A DNA stretch of 64,000 nucleotides from contig CANGJB010000002.1 of the NCBI GenBank assembly GCA_947453945.1, positions 1-64,000 on the forward strand, given 5' to 3'. The notes below the pieces were generated by a model. That model searched no databases and was not told the origin of the DNA. It worked only from the letters and a program-made list of their open reading frames with translations. Source of the DNA: Sphingomonadaceae bacterium (GTDB taxonomy: Bacteria > Pseudomonadota > Alphaproteobacteria > Sphingomonadales > Sphingomonadaceae). Position numbers and translations under genes: made by a program. This document shows, in pieces, positions 17,474 to 25,547 of this stretch. Position 1 is the first letter of the stretch; every line of letters starts with the position of its first letter.

Positions 17474-17511
17474 GTTCGGCTCTGGTCCAACCAGACCAGC
17501 CTAAGAGAATG

Positions 17512-17549
17512 GGGCGGGGAAGTTTCGGCTTCCCCGCCCTTTTCTTTTA
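17512..17549 (+). terminator. Rho-independent terminator after the TonB-dependent receptor
   Basis: An 11-bp GC-rich perfect stem (GGGCGGGGAAG / CTTCCCCGCCC) with a 6-nt loop is followed by TTTTCTTTTATT. It begins 38 bp after the receptor stop codon and isolates this gene from the gamma-glutamyltransferase gene. Confidence 0.9.
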
Positions 17550-17590
17550 TTCTGCGCGGGGGCAGAGGAAGGGCCGAGAGGATACCGACC

Positions 17591-19315
17591 ATGACCCTGC
17601 GCAAGACCGCAATCTCCGCCCTCGCGGCATTCGCCCTGACCGCCACCAGCAGCCTGCAGGCCGCATCGCCGGTGCCGGTGGGCGCAGAGCACGGCATGGT
17701 CGTCTCGGCACACCGTCTGGCCAGCGACGCCGGGGTGGAAGTGCTGAAAGAGGGCGGCAATGCCGTCGATGCGGCGATTGCAGTGGCCTATGCGCTGGCG
17801 GTCACGTTTCCCGAGGCCGGCAATATCGGCGGCGGCGGCTTCATGACGATCCGCTTTTCCGATGGCCGGCAAAGCTTCATCGATTTCCGCGAAACCGCGC
17901 CAAAGGCCGCGACGGCCACGATGTATCTCGACAAGGCGGGCAAGGTCATCCCGCTGCTTTCCACGCGCGGCCACAAGGCTGTCGGCATTCCCGGCACAGT
18001 CGCAGGCTTAGAACTTGCGCGCGAAAAGTTTGCCGCCCTGCCGCGCGCGCGGCTCATGGCGCCTGCCATCAGCCTCGCGCGCGATGGCTTCGTGATGGAT
18101 CAGGGTGATGCCACATTCTTGGCCGAAGGCGCGGAAGACTTCGCCAAGGATGCGGCCAGCGCCGCGATCTTCCTCGATGCCGGCAAGCCTTTCGAAAAGG
18201 GCCACCGGCTGGTGCAGGCCGATCTGGGCCGCATGTTGCAGCTGATCGCCGACAAGGGCGCGGACGCGTTCTACAAGGGCGAGATCGCGCAGAAGATCGC
18301 GGCTTCCAGCAAGGCGCACGGCGGGATCCTGACCACGGCCGATTTCGCCGTCTACCGCGCGGTGGAGCGCACCCCGCTCGAATGCGATTATCGCGGCTAT
18401 CATGTGATTTCCGCCCCGCTCCCCAGCTCCGGCGGCGTGGTGATCTGCGAGACGCTGAACATCCTTTCAGCCTATCCGATGGGCGATCTCGGCTGGCATT
18501 CGGCGCAGAACGTGCACTACCTCACCGAAGCGCTGCGCCGCGCCTTCCATGATCGCAACACCAGCCTGGGCGATCCCGACTTCGTTAAGGCGGACGTCGC
18601 CAAGCTGATCTCGCCCGATTATGCGACAAGCCTGCGCAGCGGGATCAGCGCGGACAAGGCCACGCCTTCGGTCTCGCTCGGCGTGCCGGGGACTAACCAT
18701 GAAGGCGCCAGCACCACGCACTTTTCCATCGTGGATACCGCGGGGAATGCCGTCTCGCTTACCTACACGCTCAACGACTGGTTCGGCGCGCGGGTGACGG
18801 CGGATGGCACCGGCATCCTGCTCAACGACGAGATGGACGATTTCTCGTCCAAGCCCGGTGAGCCCAACATGTATGGCCTGATCGAAGGCACCAACAACGC
18901 CATCGCCCCGGGCAAGCGTCCGCTCTCCTCGATGGCGCCCACCATCGTCACGAAGGACGGCCAGCTCGCCATGGTGATCGGCACCCCCGGTGGCAGCCAT
19001 ATCCCCACCGGCGTCCTGCAGGTGATGCTCAATGTGATCGACCACGGCATGGGCGTGACCGAGGCGACCGACGCCCCGCGCATCCATGCGCAGTGGCTGC
19101 CCGATCAGATCTTCATGGAACCCAACGCGCTCAGCGCCGAAACCCGCGCCGCATTGGAAGCGCGCGGACACAAGTTGGTGCCGATGGATTACTGGAACCA
19201 GATCGCCGCGATCCTGGTTGGCGGCCCCGCACTGGGCAAACCGCCGGTGGGCCGCGACCGGCTCTACGGCGCAATCGATCCGCGCCTGCCGGTGGGCAGC
19301 GTGGCCGGGTACTGA
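17591..19315 (+). CDS. ggt: Gamma-glutamyltransferase (periplasmic)
   Basis: A 574-residue Ntn-hydrolase that cleaves gamma-glutamyl bonds of glutathione and related peptides. A signal peptide covers residues 1-24. The proenzyme should self-cleave before Thr375 in ASTTHFSIVD, the position of the nucleophile in E. coli Ggt (TTHYSVVD). The large-subunit start (GMVVSAHRLASDAGVEVL, GGNAVDAAIA) and substrate loops (PLSSMAPTIV, GTPGGSHIP) are intact. Length is normal. One nucleotide separates its stop from the proposed start of the GNAT gene, so the two are probably co-transcribed. Confidence 0.95.
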   Translation: MTLRKTAISALAAFALTATSSLQAASPVPVGAEHGMVVSAHRLASDAGVEVLKEGGNAVDAAIAVAYALAVTFPEAGNIGGGGFMTIRFSDGRQSFIDFRETAPKAATATMYLDKAGKVIPLLSTRGHKAVGIPGTVAGLELAREKFAALPRARLMAPAISLARDGFVMDQGDATFLAEGAEDFAKDAASAAIFLDAGKPFEKGHRLVQADLGRMLQLIADKGADAFYKGEIAQKIAASSKAHGGILTTADFAVYRAVERTPLECDYRGYHVISAPLPSSGGVVICETLNILSAYPMGDLGWHSAQNVHYLTEALRRAFHDRNTSLGDPDFVKADVAKLISPDYATSLRSGISADKATPSVSLGVPGTNHEGASTTHFSIVDTAGNAVSLTYTLNDWFGARVTADGTGILLNDEMDDFSSKPGEPNMYGLIEGTNNAIAPGKRPLSSMAPTIVTKDGQLAMVIGTPGGSHIPTGVLQVMLNVIDHGMGVTEATDAPRIHAQWLPDQIFMEPNALSAETRAALEARGHKLVPMDYWNQIAAILVGGPALGKPPVGRDRLYGAIDPRLPVGSVAGY

Positions 19316-19316
19316 T

Positions 19317-19853
19317 TTGGCCGGGTTTACCCACGCACTCGCTCAAACGGAGGACCTGCCCGCCCTGCGCGCGCTGATGGCCCTCGCGATCGAGGAACTG
19401 CAGCGCGATTTCCTGACGCCGGAGCAAGTGACCGCCAGCCACCAGATCATGGGGCTGGATACCCAGCTGGTGAAAGACCAGACCTATTTCATGATCCTCG
19501 ATTCCGGCGCGCTGGTCGGCTGCGGAGGGTGGAGCTGGCGCGCGACGCTGTTTGGCGGGGATGACAGCATCGTGGCGCGCGAACCGCTGCCGCTCGATCC
19601 CGCGAAGGATGCCGCCAAGATCCGCGCGATGTACGTCGATCCGGCCCACGCGCGGCGCGGCATCGGCAAGCGGATCATGGCTTTGTGCGAGGATGCAGCG
19701 GGGGCCGCCGGTTTTCAGCGCGTGGAGCTGATGGCCACTTTGGCCGGGTTGCCGCTCTACAAGGCCTGCGGCTACCACGAGATCGAAGCAACCGAGGCCA
19801 CATCGCGCGAAGGCGTGACCGTACCGATCATCCGCATGGGCAAGGGGCTGTAG
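19317..19853 (+). CDS. GNAT-family N-acetyltransferase
   Basis: About 178 residues with a GNAT fold: an N-terminal helix (DLPALRALMALAIEELQRDF), a central strand pair, and the acetyl-CoA pyrophosphate loop VDPAHARRGIGKRIM (R/QxxGxG/A). The C-terminus LYKACGYHEIE is typical. The frame is open back into ggt. I use the TTG at 19317, just after the ggt stop, because homology-like sequence starts there and coupling is plausible; ATG 19377 would cut into the first helix. The substrate is unknown. A decayed relative lies 1.5 kb downstream. Confidence 0.8.
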   Translation: MAGFTHALAQTEDLPALRALMALAIEELQRDFLTPEQVTASHQIMGLDTQLVKDQTYFMILDSGALVGCGGWSWRATLFGGDDSIVAREPLPLDPAKDAAKIRAMYVDPAHARRGIGKRIMALCEDAAGAAGFQRVELMATLAGLPLYKACGYHEIEATEATSREGVTVPIIRMGKGL

Positions 19854-19861
19854 AAGGAAGC

Positions 19862-19913
19862 TGGTGCACCCGACTGGATTCGAACCAGTGGCCTCTGCCT
19901 TCGACGGGCAGCG
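19862..19913 (-). repeat. tRNA-Arg 3' fragment, possible attachment-site duplicate
   Basis: These 52 bp match the 3' part (anticodon stem-loop through CCA) of the intact tRNA-Arg at 21955-22031 in the same orientation. The T-stem carries a compensatory change (CTGG/CCAG instead of CAGG/CCTG), so it derives from a different, once functional tRNA. The anticodon loop reads CGTCGAA, with G at the invariant U33. The 5' half (D-arm and acceptor strand) is absent. It therefore cannot be a working tRNA. Fragments with these limits typically arise at tRNA-targeted integration sites. Confidence 0.8.
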
Positions 19914-20131
19914 GAACTGCAAGTTTCGGATTTCAATGGATTGTGATGTAGCTATCGAGCGTCAGGCTCGCGGAGGGCTTGGTCTTGAGCCAGTCGCGAA
20001 AGTTTTGTTATCCGGTTGGATTTTTTCAGATCAGTCGGTAGCCGCCGGTGCAAGCGTGGAAAAGTCATTCGCTTGGTTTTGTGCCAAATGGCAAGGATGC
20101 TAAGCGAACTGCAAAACACGGTCGCGAAAGA

Positions 20132-20689
20132 ATGGTCCTCATGCAAAAGCGTTTCCTGGCCCCTTCCTTGTGGGCCCTTTCCCTCATTCCAGCACTTTCG
20201 GGCTGCGCAACGGGCGGGGCCGTTCAGCCAGACAGGTCCATCTTCAGTTTGGACGGTAACTATCAACGATTTGGTTACGCGTTCCCCATTGAGGAAACAT
20301 TCGACCGCACGGTCCAGGTCTTCAAGGAGGCGGGATATCGGCTGGATGTTGCAGACCGGGCCACTGGCCAGATTAGCGGCGAGCGCAGCAAAGCCAGCGG
20401 CACGATTTCGGCATCTAACAAGGGCCTGAAATTCTACGCTATGGTTCTGCCCACTTCCGCCGGCCAAAGCGAGGTTGCGGTAAAGATCGTCCAGATCATC
20501 AAGCAAGGTTCGATTGTCGGTGGTGCGCAGACGGAAATCATCGTCAACGATGCGCAGATGTATCAATACGCCTTTCACCGGATAGCTGATCTGAACTTCG
20601 GCAATGCTGCTGCATCACAGCCATACAACCCGTCGGCGCGGCCTGCGGCATCTGCCGGAAGCAACCTGCCGCCTCCATATCCGCAGTAA
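20132..20689 (+). CDS. Putative lipoprotein of unknown function
   Basis: About 185 residues from ATG 20132 (a second ATG at 20141 is equally possible). The N-terminus is a lipoprotein signal (FLAPSLWALSLIPALSGC), with lipobox LSGC. The mature part has a mixed alpha/beta domain (FPIEETFDRTVQVFKEAGYR; ATGQISGERSKASGTISA) and a Pro/Ser-rich tail ending PPPYPQ. I do not recognise the family. It sits inside the tRNA-Arg scar, with lower GC than its neighbours. The frame after its stop stays open for another 63 codons through repeat R1, so the protein may once have been longer. Confidence 0.7.
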   Translation: MVLMQKRFLAPSLWALSLIPALSGCATGGAVQPDRSIFSLDGNYQRFGYAFPIEETFDRTVQVFKEAGYRLDVADRATGQISGERSKASGTISASNKGLKFYAMVLPTSAGQSEVAVKIVQIIKQGSIVGGAQTEIIVNDAQMYQYAFHRIADLNFGNAAASQPYNPSARPAASAGSNLPPPYPQ

Positions 20690-20706
20690 GGGCCAAACAC
20701 GTCCAA

Positions 20707-20812
20707 CCGCGACAGCGTCCGCAACGCTCCTCGGCATCTTGGCGAGCTCAACCAGGCGTTTGAACGCTATGGCGAAGGGAACAGCCCAAATGCGCAGATT
20801 CGCCGGGCAAAA
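20707..20812 (+). repeat. Direct repeat R1 (106 bp), pairs with 21763-21868
   Basis: R1 and R2 match at 103 of 106 positions in direct orientation, 1,056 bp apart. Both read in one frame as RDSVRNAPRHLGELNQAFER and then YGEGN. In R1 this frame is the same as that of the lipoprotein gene after its stop and continues to a stop at 20880 (ending PLAYYIHRE). I do not recognise the encoded segment. The two copies are much closer in sequence than the two GNAT copies nearby, so this duplication is younger. Confidence 0.85.
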
Positions 20813-20917
20813 CAGCGCCAGAACGCGAAAATCTGGTTGCTCAATGTCGTGCCACTCGCCTATTATATACACCGGGAGTGACCGCTTGAGCGGTACGCGA
20901 TGGGGGAGGCATTGACT

Positions 20918-21376
20918 GTGAAAATCTATGCTTGGGCGACTGCTTGTGCCGTGCTTGTCTTGCCGACTGCGGCCATGGCCGATGATACCAAGGCCATCGC
21001 CGAACAAGCCCACCACGCTTATGTGACCGCGATCAACAGCAACGATACCGACACGCTGATGGCGGCGATGACCAGCGATATCGTCTACCAATCCCCCGGT
21101 GAACCCGAATTGGTGGGTAGTTTGGCCGTACGCAAATGGGTGGCCAACTACTTTGGCGCGATCAAGTCGGTATGGGACAAACAGACGCTCAGCTTTACCG
21201 TCAGCGGTGATTGGGCGATCGAACGCTATGGCTGGACAGTCACCGAAACCGACCGCAAGACCGGCGTGACTACGCATGATACCGGCAAAGGCATCAACAT
21301 CTATCACCATGACAAAGACGGCCGTTGGCGCGTGGCGATCGATGGCTGGAGCGCCGACGCCTCGTCCGCGAAATAA
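20918..21376 (+). CDS. Secreted SnoaL/NTF2-like (DUF4440-type) protein
   Basis: A 152-residue protein from GTG 20918, which has GGGGGAGG 8 nt upstream; an ATG at 20900 lies on that Shine-Dalgarno sequence and is less likely. The signal peptide KIYAWATACAVLVLPTAAMA is clear. The mature part (AHHAYVTAINSNDTDTLMAA; WAIERYGWTVTETDRKTG; DKDGRWRVAIDGW) is the cone-like NTF2/SnoaL fold, used for many small-molecule isomerase or binding roles. No catalytic assignment can be made. It lies between the two direct repeats in the tRNA-linked scar. Confidence 0.75.
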   Translation: MKIYAWATACAVLVLPTAAMADDTKAIAEQAHHAYVTAINSNDTDTLMAAMTSDIVYQSPGEPELVGSLAVRKWVANYFGAIKSVWDKQTLSFTVSGDWAIERYGWTVTETDRKTGVTTHDTGKGINIYHHDKDGRWRVAIDGWSADASSAK

Positions 21377-21580
21377 CCCACCGCCTCGCCCAAATGGAGG
21401 ACCCGCCCGCGCCGCCGGTTTCGCCAAGGTCGAGCTGATGGTGACGCTGGCGGGCGCAGCGCTTTACCGGGCCTGCGGACACAGAGAGATCGAACCGGTC
21501 GAGGCAAAGACATCTGGCGGTGTGATTGTGCCGCTGATCCGGATGGGCAAGCAGATTTTACGCGGGTTATCTCGGTTTGG
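21377..21580 (+). pseudogene. GNAT acetyltransferase relic with large internal deletion
   Basis: Right after the NTF2-like gene the sequence resembles the start of the GNAT gene at 19317 (THRLAQMEDPPA against THALAQTEDLPA). It then jumps, in a different frame, to the GNAT C-terminus (VELMVTLAGAALYRACGHRE against VELMATLAGLPLYKACGYHE; ending VPLIRMGK). About 115 codons of the middle are missing, including the acetyl-CoA loop. The surviving parts are only about 70% alike at protein level, so this is an older paralogue. Translation from an upstream frame (21276) would give only a fusion of out-of-frame sequence. Confidence 0.75.
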
Positions 21581-21762
21581 TAAGCCAAGTTGTGAGCTTG
21601 CTGCGAATATCCCAACGCCGCAACAGCCTGCAGTGGCTGAATGTGCCGACAACACCGGTGCCGCGGGGCACCGCACCGCGACCCTCATGCGGGCCCCTCT
21701 GGCGTTGGACTTCAGCCATGGCGCGGGCTTCAGCAGCCCAAACTACCCACCCCGAAATCCAT

Positions 21763-21868
21763 CCGCGACAGCGTCCGCAACGCTCCTCGGCATCTTGGCG
21801 AGCTCAATCAGGCGTTTGAACGCTATGGCGAAGGGAACAGCCAAAATGCGCAGATTCGCCGGACAAAA
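21763..21868 (+). repeat. Direct repeat R2 (106 bp), pairs with 20707-20812
   Basis: Second copy of R1, with three single-base differences. It lies in a gene-free stretch (21581-21954) before the tRNA-Arg gene, in which I otherwise see no supported coding sequence. The reading frame through the copy ends shortly after it (stop at 21884-21886). Confidence 0.85.
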
Positions 21869-21954
21869 TCTGCTCATGATTTGTAGATAGGAAACCTGAG
21901 CTTGCGAGCTTGTGTTTTTCTCGGCGTAAGCCCTTGAAACACTAAGCGAAGCTA

Positions 21955-22031
<77 letters not shown>

Positions 22032-22122
22032 CGGGAAAGCTCGCCTAGCAGCGTGGCGCGCGGCTTGCCAGTGGTTTGTGGCTTAGCGATTTGGTAGCAG
22101 GCGCGGGCGTAGGGCATGGCTC

Positions 22123-22503
22123 ATGGCTGCCCGCCCCCCCTCTCCTGATGCGAATCGCGGCGCGAACCGCCTAGCCGCAAGCCCGATGGCCATGAAATGG
22201 ACCGCGGTGCACGAAGCGGCAGCGGCGGTGGGCGAACTGGCCGTGGTCGCGCCCGAATATCGCACGCCCAGTATCCGCAATTTCCCTGCGATCATGCGCG
22301 ATACCGGCGGCTGGCGGCAGCGCCTCGCCGAACAGGGCGTGGACGATCTGGCCGCTATCCTCGAGCCGGGGCTGGCCGCGCTGCTTGCCTTGCACGGCAG
22401 CGGCGCTTCTGCCGGTGCGGCGGCACAGGCGCTGTGGCAGGAATTTCATACCGCGCGCGCCGCGCTGCTGGCGCTGATCCCGCCGCTGGGAATCGAGCGC
22501 TAG
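22123..22503 (+). CDS. Conserved-looking hypothetical protein
   Basis: A 126-residue protein with typical codon bias for this genome. It is mostly helical: an Ala-rich start (EAAAAVGELAVVAPEYRTPS), then a central region RNFPAIMRDTGGWRQRLAEQ and a C-terminal Ala/Leu-rich helix. No signal peptide or membrane segment. I do not recognise a family. An internal ATG (22186 or 22192) may be the true start. It is 47 bp upstream of mmcB on the same strand. Confidence 0.6.
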   Translation: MAARPPSPDANRGANRLAASPMAMKWTAVHEAAAAVGELAVVAPEYRTPSIRNFPAIMRDTGGWRQRLAEQGVDDLAAILEPGLAALLALHGSGASAGAAAQALWQEFHTARAALLALIPPLGIER

Positions 22504-22522
22504 GGTTTCACCCTCTTTCGTT

Positions 22523-22537
22523 GTTCCATATTTGTTC
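22523..22537 (+). promoter_or_regulatory. Candidate LexA (SOS) box of mmcB
   Basis: The sequence GTTCCATATTTGTTC contains the alphaproteobacterial LexA consensus GTTC-N7-GTTC with correct spacing, 13 bp upstream of the mmcB start. In Caulobacter mmcB belongs to the LexA regulon, so position and gene agree. Confidence 0.8.
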
Positions 22538-22550
22538 CTATAGTGGGCCA

Positions 22551-23051
22551 ATGCTTGATTCGGCCCTCACCGCAGCAACGCCTTCGCCCACGGAGCGGGA
22601 GGCGCAGGCCGTGGCGCGCGGCATTGGCCGCCTGTTTGCGCGCAACGGCATCTGGTGCCTGGCCGAAATGTCGCTGCGCTCTGGCCGCCGCGCCGATCTC
22701 ATGGGGATCGATGGCAAGGGCCGGATCGTGATCGTGGAAATCAAGGTGAGCCGCGCCGATCTGCTCGGCGACGGCAAGTGGCCGGACTACCTTGAGTATT
22801 GCGACCGGTTCTACTGGGGGCTTGCCCCGCATCTTGATCGCGCGTGCCTGGAAACGCCGGCGTTCCGGCCCGAGCTTTGCGGGGTGATCGTGGCCGATGG
22901 TTATGACGCCGAGATCGTGCGCCCTGCTCCCAGCCTGCCGCTCACCGCCGCGCGCCGGAAAACCGAGACCGAGCGGCTGGCGCGCGCGGCACTGCGACGG
23001 CTGGTGGTGGCGGGCGATCCGCAATGCGCGGGATGGGGCGAAGAAGCCTAG
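22551..23051 (+). CDS. mmcB: MmcB-family DNA repair protein
   Basis: A 166-residue protein with a PD-(D/E)XK-nuclease-like core: LMGIDGKGRIVIVEIKVSRA supplies the D...ExK residues, and DLLGDGKWPDYLEYCDRFYW follows. In Caulobacter, MmcB is an SOS-induced alphaproteobacterial DNA-repair factor; the same role is inferred. The ATG at 22551 is chosen because the homologous region starts a few residues after it and upstream frame sequence is not protein-like. A LexA-type site (direct GTTC repeats such as GTTC-N7-GTTC) may be present upstream: GTTC occurs at 22523-22526 and again at 22534-22537, with exactly the spacing of the alphaproteobacterial SOS box. Confidence 0.88.
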   Translation: MLDSALTAATPSPTEREAQAVARGIGRLFARNGIWCLAEMSLRSGRRADLMGIDGKGRIVIVEIKVSRADLLGDGKWPDYLEYCDRFYWGLAPHLDRACLETPAFRPELCGVIVADGYDAEIVRPAPSLPLTAARRKTETERLARAALRRLVVAGDPQCAGWGEEA

Positions 23052-23623
23052 AACACGCCAGCCGTGGCCAGCAGCAACCACAGCCCCAGCACCGCAAAAA
23101 ACAGCGCTGCAACCGTGCGCACAACGGCCAGCGGCACGCGCTTCACCAGTTCGCCGCCCAGCAGCACCGCCGGCACATTGGCCAGCATCATGCCCAGCGT
23201 GGTGCCCAGCGTGACGGCAACGGCATCATGGAACCGTGCGCCGAGCGCGATTGTCGCAACTTGCGTCTTGTCACCCATCTCGACGAGGAAGAACGCGATC
23301 AGCGTGGTGAGGAAAGCGCCGCCGCGCGAGACGGCGGGGGCTTCGTCATCATCGAACTTGTCGGGCACCAGCGTCCAGGCGGCCATGGCGATGAAGCCCA
23401 CGGCAACGGCATAGCGGAACGCGGGGCCATCCAGCCACCCTGCGGCGACAGATCCGGCCAGCGCGGCCAGGAAATGGTTGGCCAAGGTGGCGACGAGGAT
23501 GCCCGCAATGATCGGTACGGGCCGCTTGAACCGCGCGGCGAGCACGATGGCGAGAAGCTGCGTCTTGTCGCCGATTTCGGCAAGCGCGACGATGGCGGCG
23601 GAAGTGACAATGGCTTCGATCAT
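23048..23623 (-). CDS. TMEM165/GDT1 (UPF0016)-family Mn2+/Ca2+ exporter
   Basis: A 191-residue membrane protein with six predicted helices in two homologous halves. Each half carries the family signature E-x-G-D-K-T-Q (AEIGDKTQLLAIVLAARF near residue 16; VEMGDKTQVATIALGARF near residue 113). The acidic loop DKFDDDEAP separates them. Members export manganese or calcium. The ATG at 23623 is preferred; the longer frame from 23698 would translate riboswitch sequence. The leader carries a yybP-ykoY-type manganese riboswitch, which agrees with Mn2+ export. Its stop overlaps the mmcB stop tail to tail. Confidence 0.92.
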   Translation of the reverse strand: MIEAIVTSAAIVALAEIGDKTQLLAIVLAARFKRPVPIIAGILVATLANHFLAALAGSVAAGWLDGPAFRYAVAVGFIAMAAWTLVPDKFDDDEAPAVSRGGAFLTTLIAFFLVEMGDKTQVATIALGARFHDAVAVTLGTTLGMMLANVPAVLLGGELVKRVPLAVVRTVAALFFAVLGLWLLLATAGVF

Positions 23624-23699
23624 GAGTGTGTTCCTGCGCCGGGCGGACCATCGAGACAACGGCACCGGGCTTGCCCCGCCCGGCCGGACAGGAAGCACG

Positions 23700-23862
23700 A
23701 TGCCATTGGTCTCGCCCGGCAGGTGGAGCGGCGTTGCCCCGGTCCTGCCGCCTGCGCCATGGCCTCTCGGCCAAGCATGTTGACGCGTCTGCCCGAGAGC
23801 AGGGGGACCGCGCGGAGGCGCGGCGGCTACTCCCCAAGTGACACAGGCGGCCTACTCCCCTG
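23700..23862 (-). ncRNA. yybP-ykoY-type Mn2+ riboswitch
   Basis: On the minus strand the leader of the GDT1 gene contains GGGGAGTAGCC (23835-23825), a GC-rich helix, GCGTCAACATGCTTGGCC, a second helix with GGGGCAACGCC, and the closing GGCGAGACC. These match the conserved blocks of yybP-ykoY manganese riboswitches as in E. coli mntP and alx, in the same order. A second GGGGAGTAG lies 25 bp further upstream (23860-23852). Mn2+ binding would favour expression of the exporter. Exact borders are approximate. Confidence 0.82.
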
Positions 23863-23994
23863 CGCCCGGCGCTGCAAGCGGCCTTGCGCAAGCGGCGGGG
23901 CGACGACATGACTGGACGGAGCAGCACATTCCTATATTCTACGACATATAGCCTCTTGCCACCGACCCGGCCACGGGAGGGTGTGCGATCAAAC

Positions 23995-25389
23995 GTGGAA
24001 GCGACTTTGACCCGAAGAGCGACCTTTGCGGCAGCGGCCTGCGCCGCGCTCATCCCTGCCATGCAGGCGGCGGCCAAGCCCGGCCCGCTGGCTGAGGCGC
24101 TTGGCGCCCCCGATGACCTGACCGTGAGCGCCACCGTGCGGGCGCGGGCCGAGGGGATCGACGGGCAGTTTCGCCCCAGCCCCGCCGCAGCCGATTCGCT
24201 GTTTTCGCTGCGCACCCAGCTCGCCATCGAATACGATGCGGGGCCGGTGCGCTTTGGCAGCGAGCTGTGGGACGCGCGCGCTTATGGCGAGGCGCCAACC
24301 TCGAGCATCACGACTTCGGACGTCAACACGCTCGAACTGGTGCAGGCTTATGCCAAAATCGAGCTGGGCGATGGGAGAAAGGGCGCGAAGGGTGGGCACG
24401 GGCTGCTCACGCTGGGCCGCCAGACGATGGACATCGGCTCGCGCCGTCTCGTTGCGCGCAATCGTTTTCGCCAGACTACCAATGGCTTCACCGGCGCGAA
24501 CCTGGAATGGACCACGCACGGCGGCGCGCGGCTGCAGGCGTTCTGGACCATGCCGCAGATCCGCCGACCCGACGATGCGCAAGGGCTGCAGGACAACGCG
24601 GTCAAGTTCGACCTCGAGACCACGCGAGTCCAGTTCTTCGGCGCGCATGCCGCGCTGCCCTGTGTGCTGGGCGGTACATTCGAAACCTATGGCTTCCGGC
24701 TCGCCGAACAGGACGGCGAGAACCGGTTGACCCGCAACCGGCGCCTTTGGACCCTCGGAGCCCGGGCGTTTGCGCGGCCCGCAGTGGGCCAGTGGGACCA
24801 CGATATCGAGGGCGCCTACCAGTTCGGCACCGCGCGGCGCAGCACGGGCGCGGCTGATCTGGCAGACCTTACCGTTTCCGCGTGGTTCCTCCATGCCGAG
24901 GCGGGCTATACCCTCAAAGGCGCGTGGAAGCCGCGCGTCGCGGCGCTGTTCGATGCGGCGAGCGGCGATGGCGGGAAGGCGGGGCGCTATGGCCGGTTCG
25001 ATACGCTGTATGGCGCGCGGCGCTTCGATTTTGGGCCGACGGCGCTCTACGGCGCGCTGCAGCGGGCCAACATCATCTCGCCCGGATTGCGGCTGGAAGC
25101 GGCGGCGGACAAGCGCACCGATGTGATGGTGTCCTACCGGGCGCTATGGCTTGAGAACGCCCGTGATGCTTTTGCCACGACCGGCGTGAAGGACGGGAGC
25201 GGCGCTTCGGGCCGCTTTGCCGGCCATCAGGCAGAAGCGCGGCTGCGCCACTGGCTGGTGCCCGATCTGCTGCAGGCCGAAACCGGCGGCGCGGTGCTGT
25301 TCAAGCGCGGGGTGCTGCGCAGCGCGCCGAATGCACCTGCCAGCGGCAATAGTGTCTACGGCTATTTCGACCTCACGCTGACGCTCTGA
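23995..25389 (+). CDS. Alginate-export-type outer-membrane porin
   Basis: About 464 residues. A signal peptide (TRRATFAAAACAALIPAMQAA) leads into a beta-barrel of the alginate_exp type: repeated short aromatic strands such as FSLRTQLAIEYDAGPVRFGS, LLTLGRQTMDIGSRRLVARN and SVYGYFDLTLTL at the terminus. The family forms 18-strand AlgE-like channels for polysaccharides or other anionic substrates. GTG 23995 is my tentative start; ATG 23884 or GTG 23983 are alternatives in the same frame. No alginate genes lie nearby, so the substrate is open. It diverges from the riboswitch-controlled exporter and ends 28 bp inside the DUF1289 gene, tail to tail. Confidence 0.78.
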   Translation: MEATLTRRATFAAAACAALIPAMQAAAKPGPLAEALGAPDDLTVSATVRARAEGIDGQFRPSPAAADSLFSLRTQLAIEYDAGPVRFGSELWDARAYGEAPTSSITTSDVNTLELVQAYAKIELGDGRKGAKGGHGLLTLGRQTMDIGSRRLVARNRFRQTTNGFTGANLEWTTHGGARLQAFWTMPQIRRPDDAQGLQDNAVKFDLETTRVQFFGAHAALPCVLGGTFETYGFRLAEQDGENRLTRNRRLWTLGARAFARPAVGQWDHDIEGAYQFGTARRSTGAADLADLTVSAWFLHAEAGYTLKGAWKPRVAALFDAASGDGGKAGRYGRFDTLYGARRFDFGPTALYGALQRANIISPGLRLEAAADKRTDVMVSYRALWLENARDAFATTGVKDGSGASGRFAGHQAEARLRHWLVPDLLQAETGGAVLFKRGVLRSAPNAPASGNSVYGYFDLTLTL

Positions 25390-25547
25390 TGGCGCGGGCC
25401 GAGGGCGGCCAGAATGGCGTGCTTGCGCGCCGCGCTGGCGCTGGGCCAGGCCATGATCTCGTCCATCGTGCGCGCGCAGCCCCGGCACAGCGCGCTGAGC
25501 GGATCGAGTGTGCAGGTGCCGGTGCAGGGGCTTGGCGGATGATCCAT
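25362..25547 (-). CDS. DUF1289-family small cysteine-rich protein
   Basis: A 61-residue protein with the family pattern CTGTCTLDP, LCRGC.RT and DEIMAW. The four cysteines probably bind a metal. The function is unknown. Its ATG overlaps the stop codon of the M20 peptidase gene by one base (TGATG), so it is translationally coupled to that gene. Confidence 0.85.
   Translation of the reverse strand: MDHPPSPCTGTCTLDPLSALCRGCARTMDEIMAWPSASAARKHAILAALGPRHQSVSVRSK

Noticed and set aside
19862..19913. A second functional tRNA-Arg
   Set aside because: The 5' half is missing and position 33 of the anticodon loop is G instead of U.
23884..23994. N-terminal extension of the porin from ATG 23884
   Set aside because: It would precede the signal peptide with about 37 polar residues.
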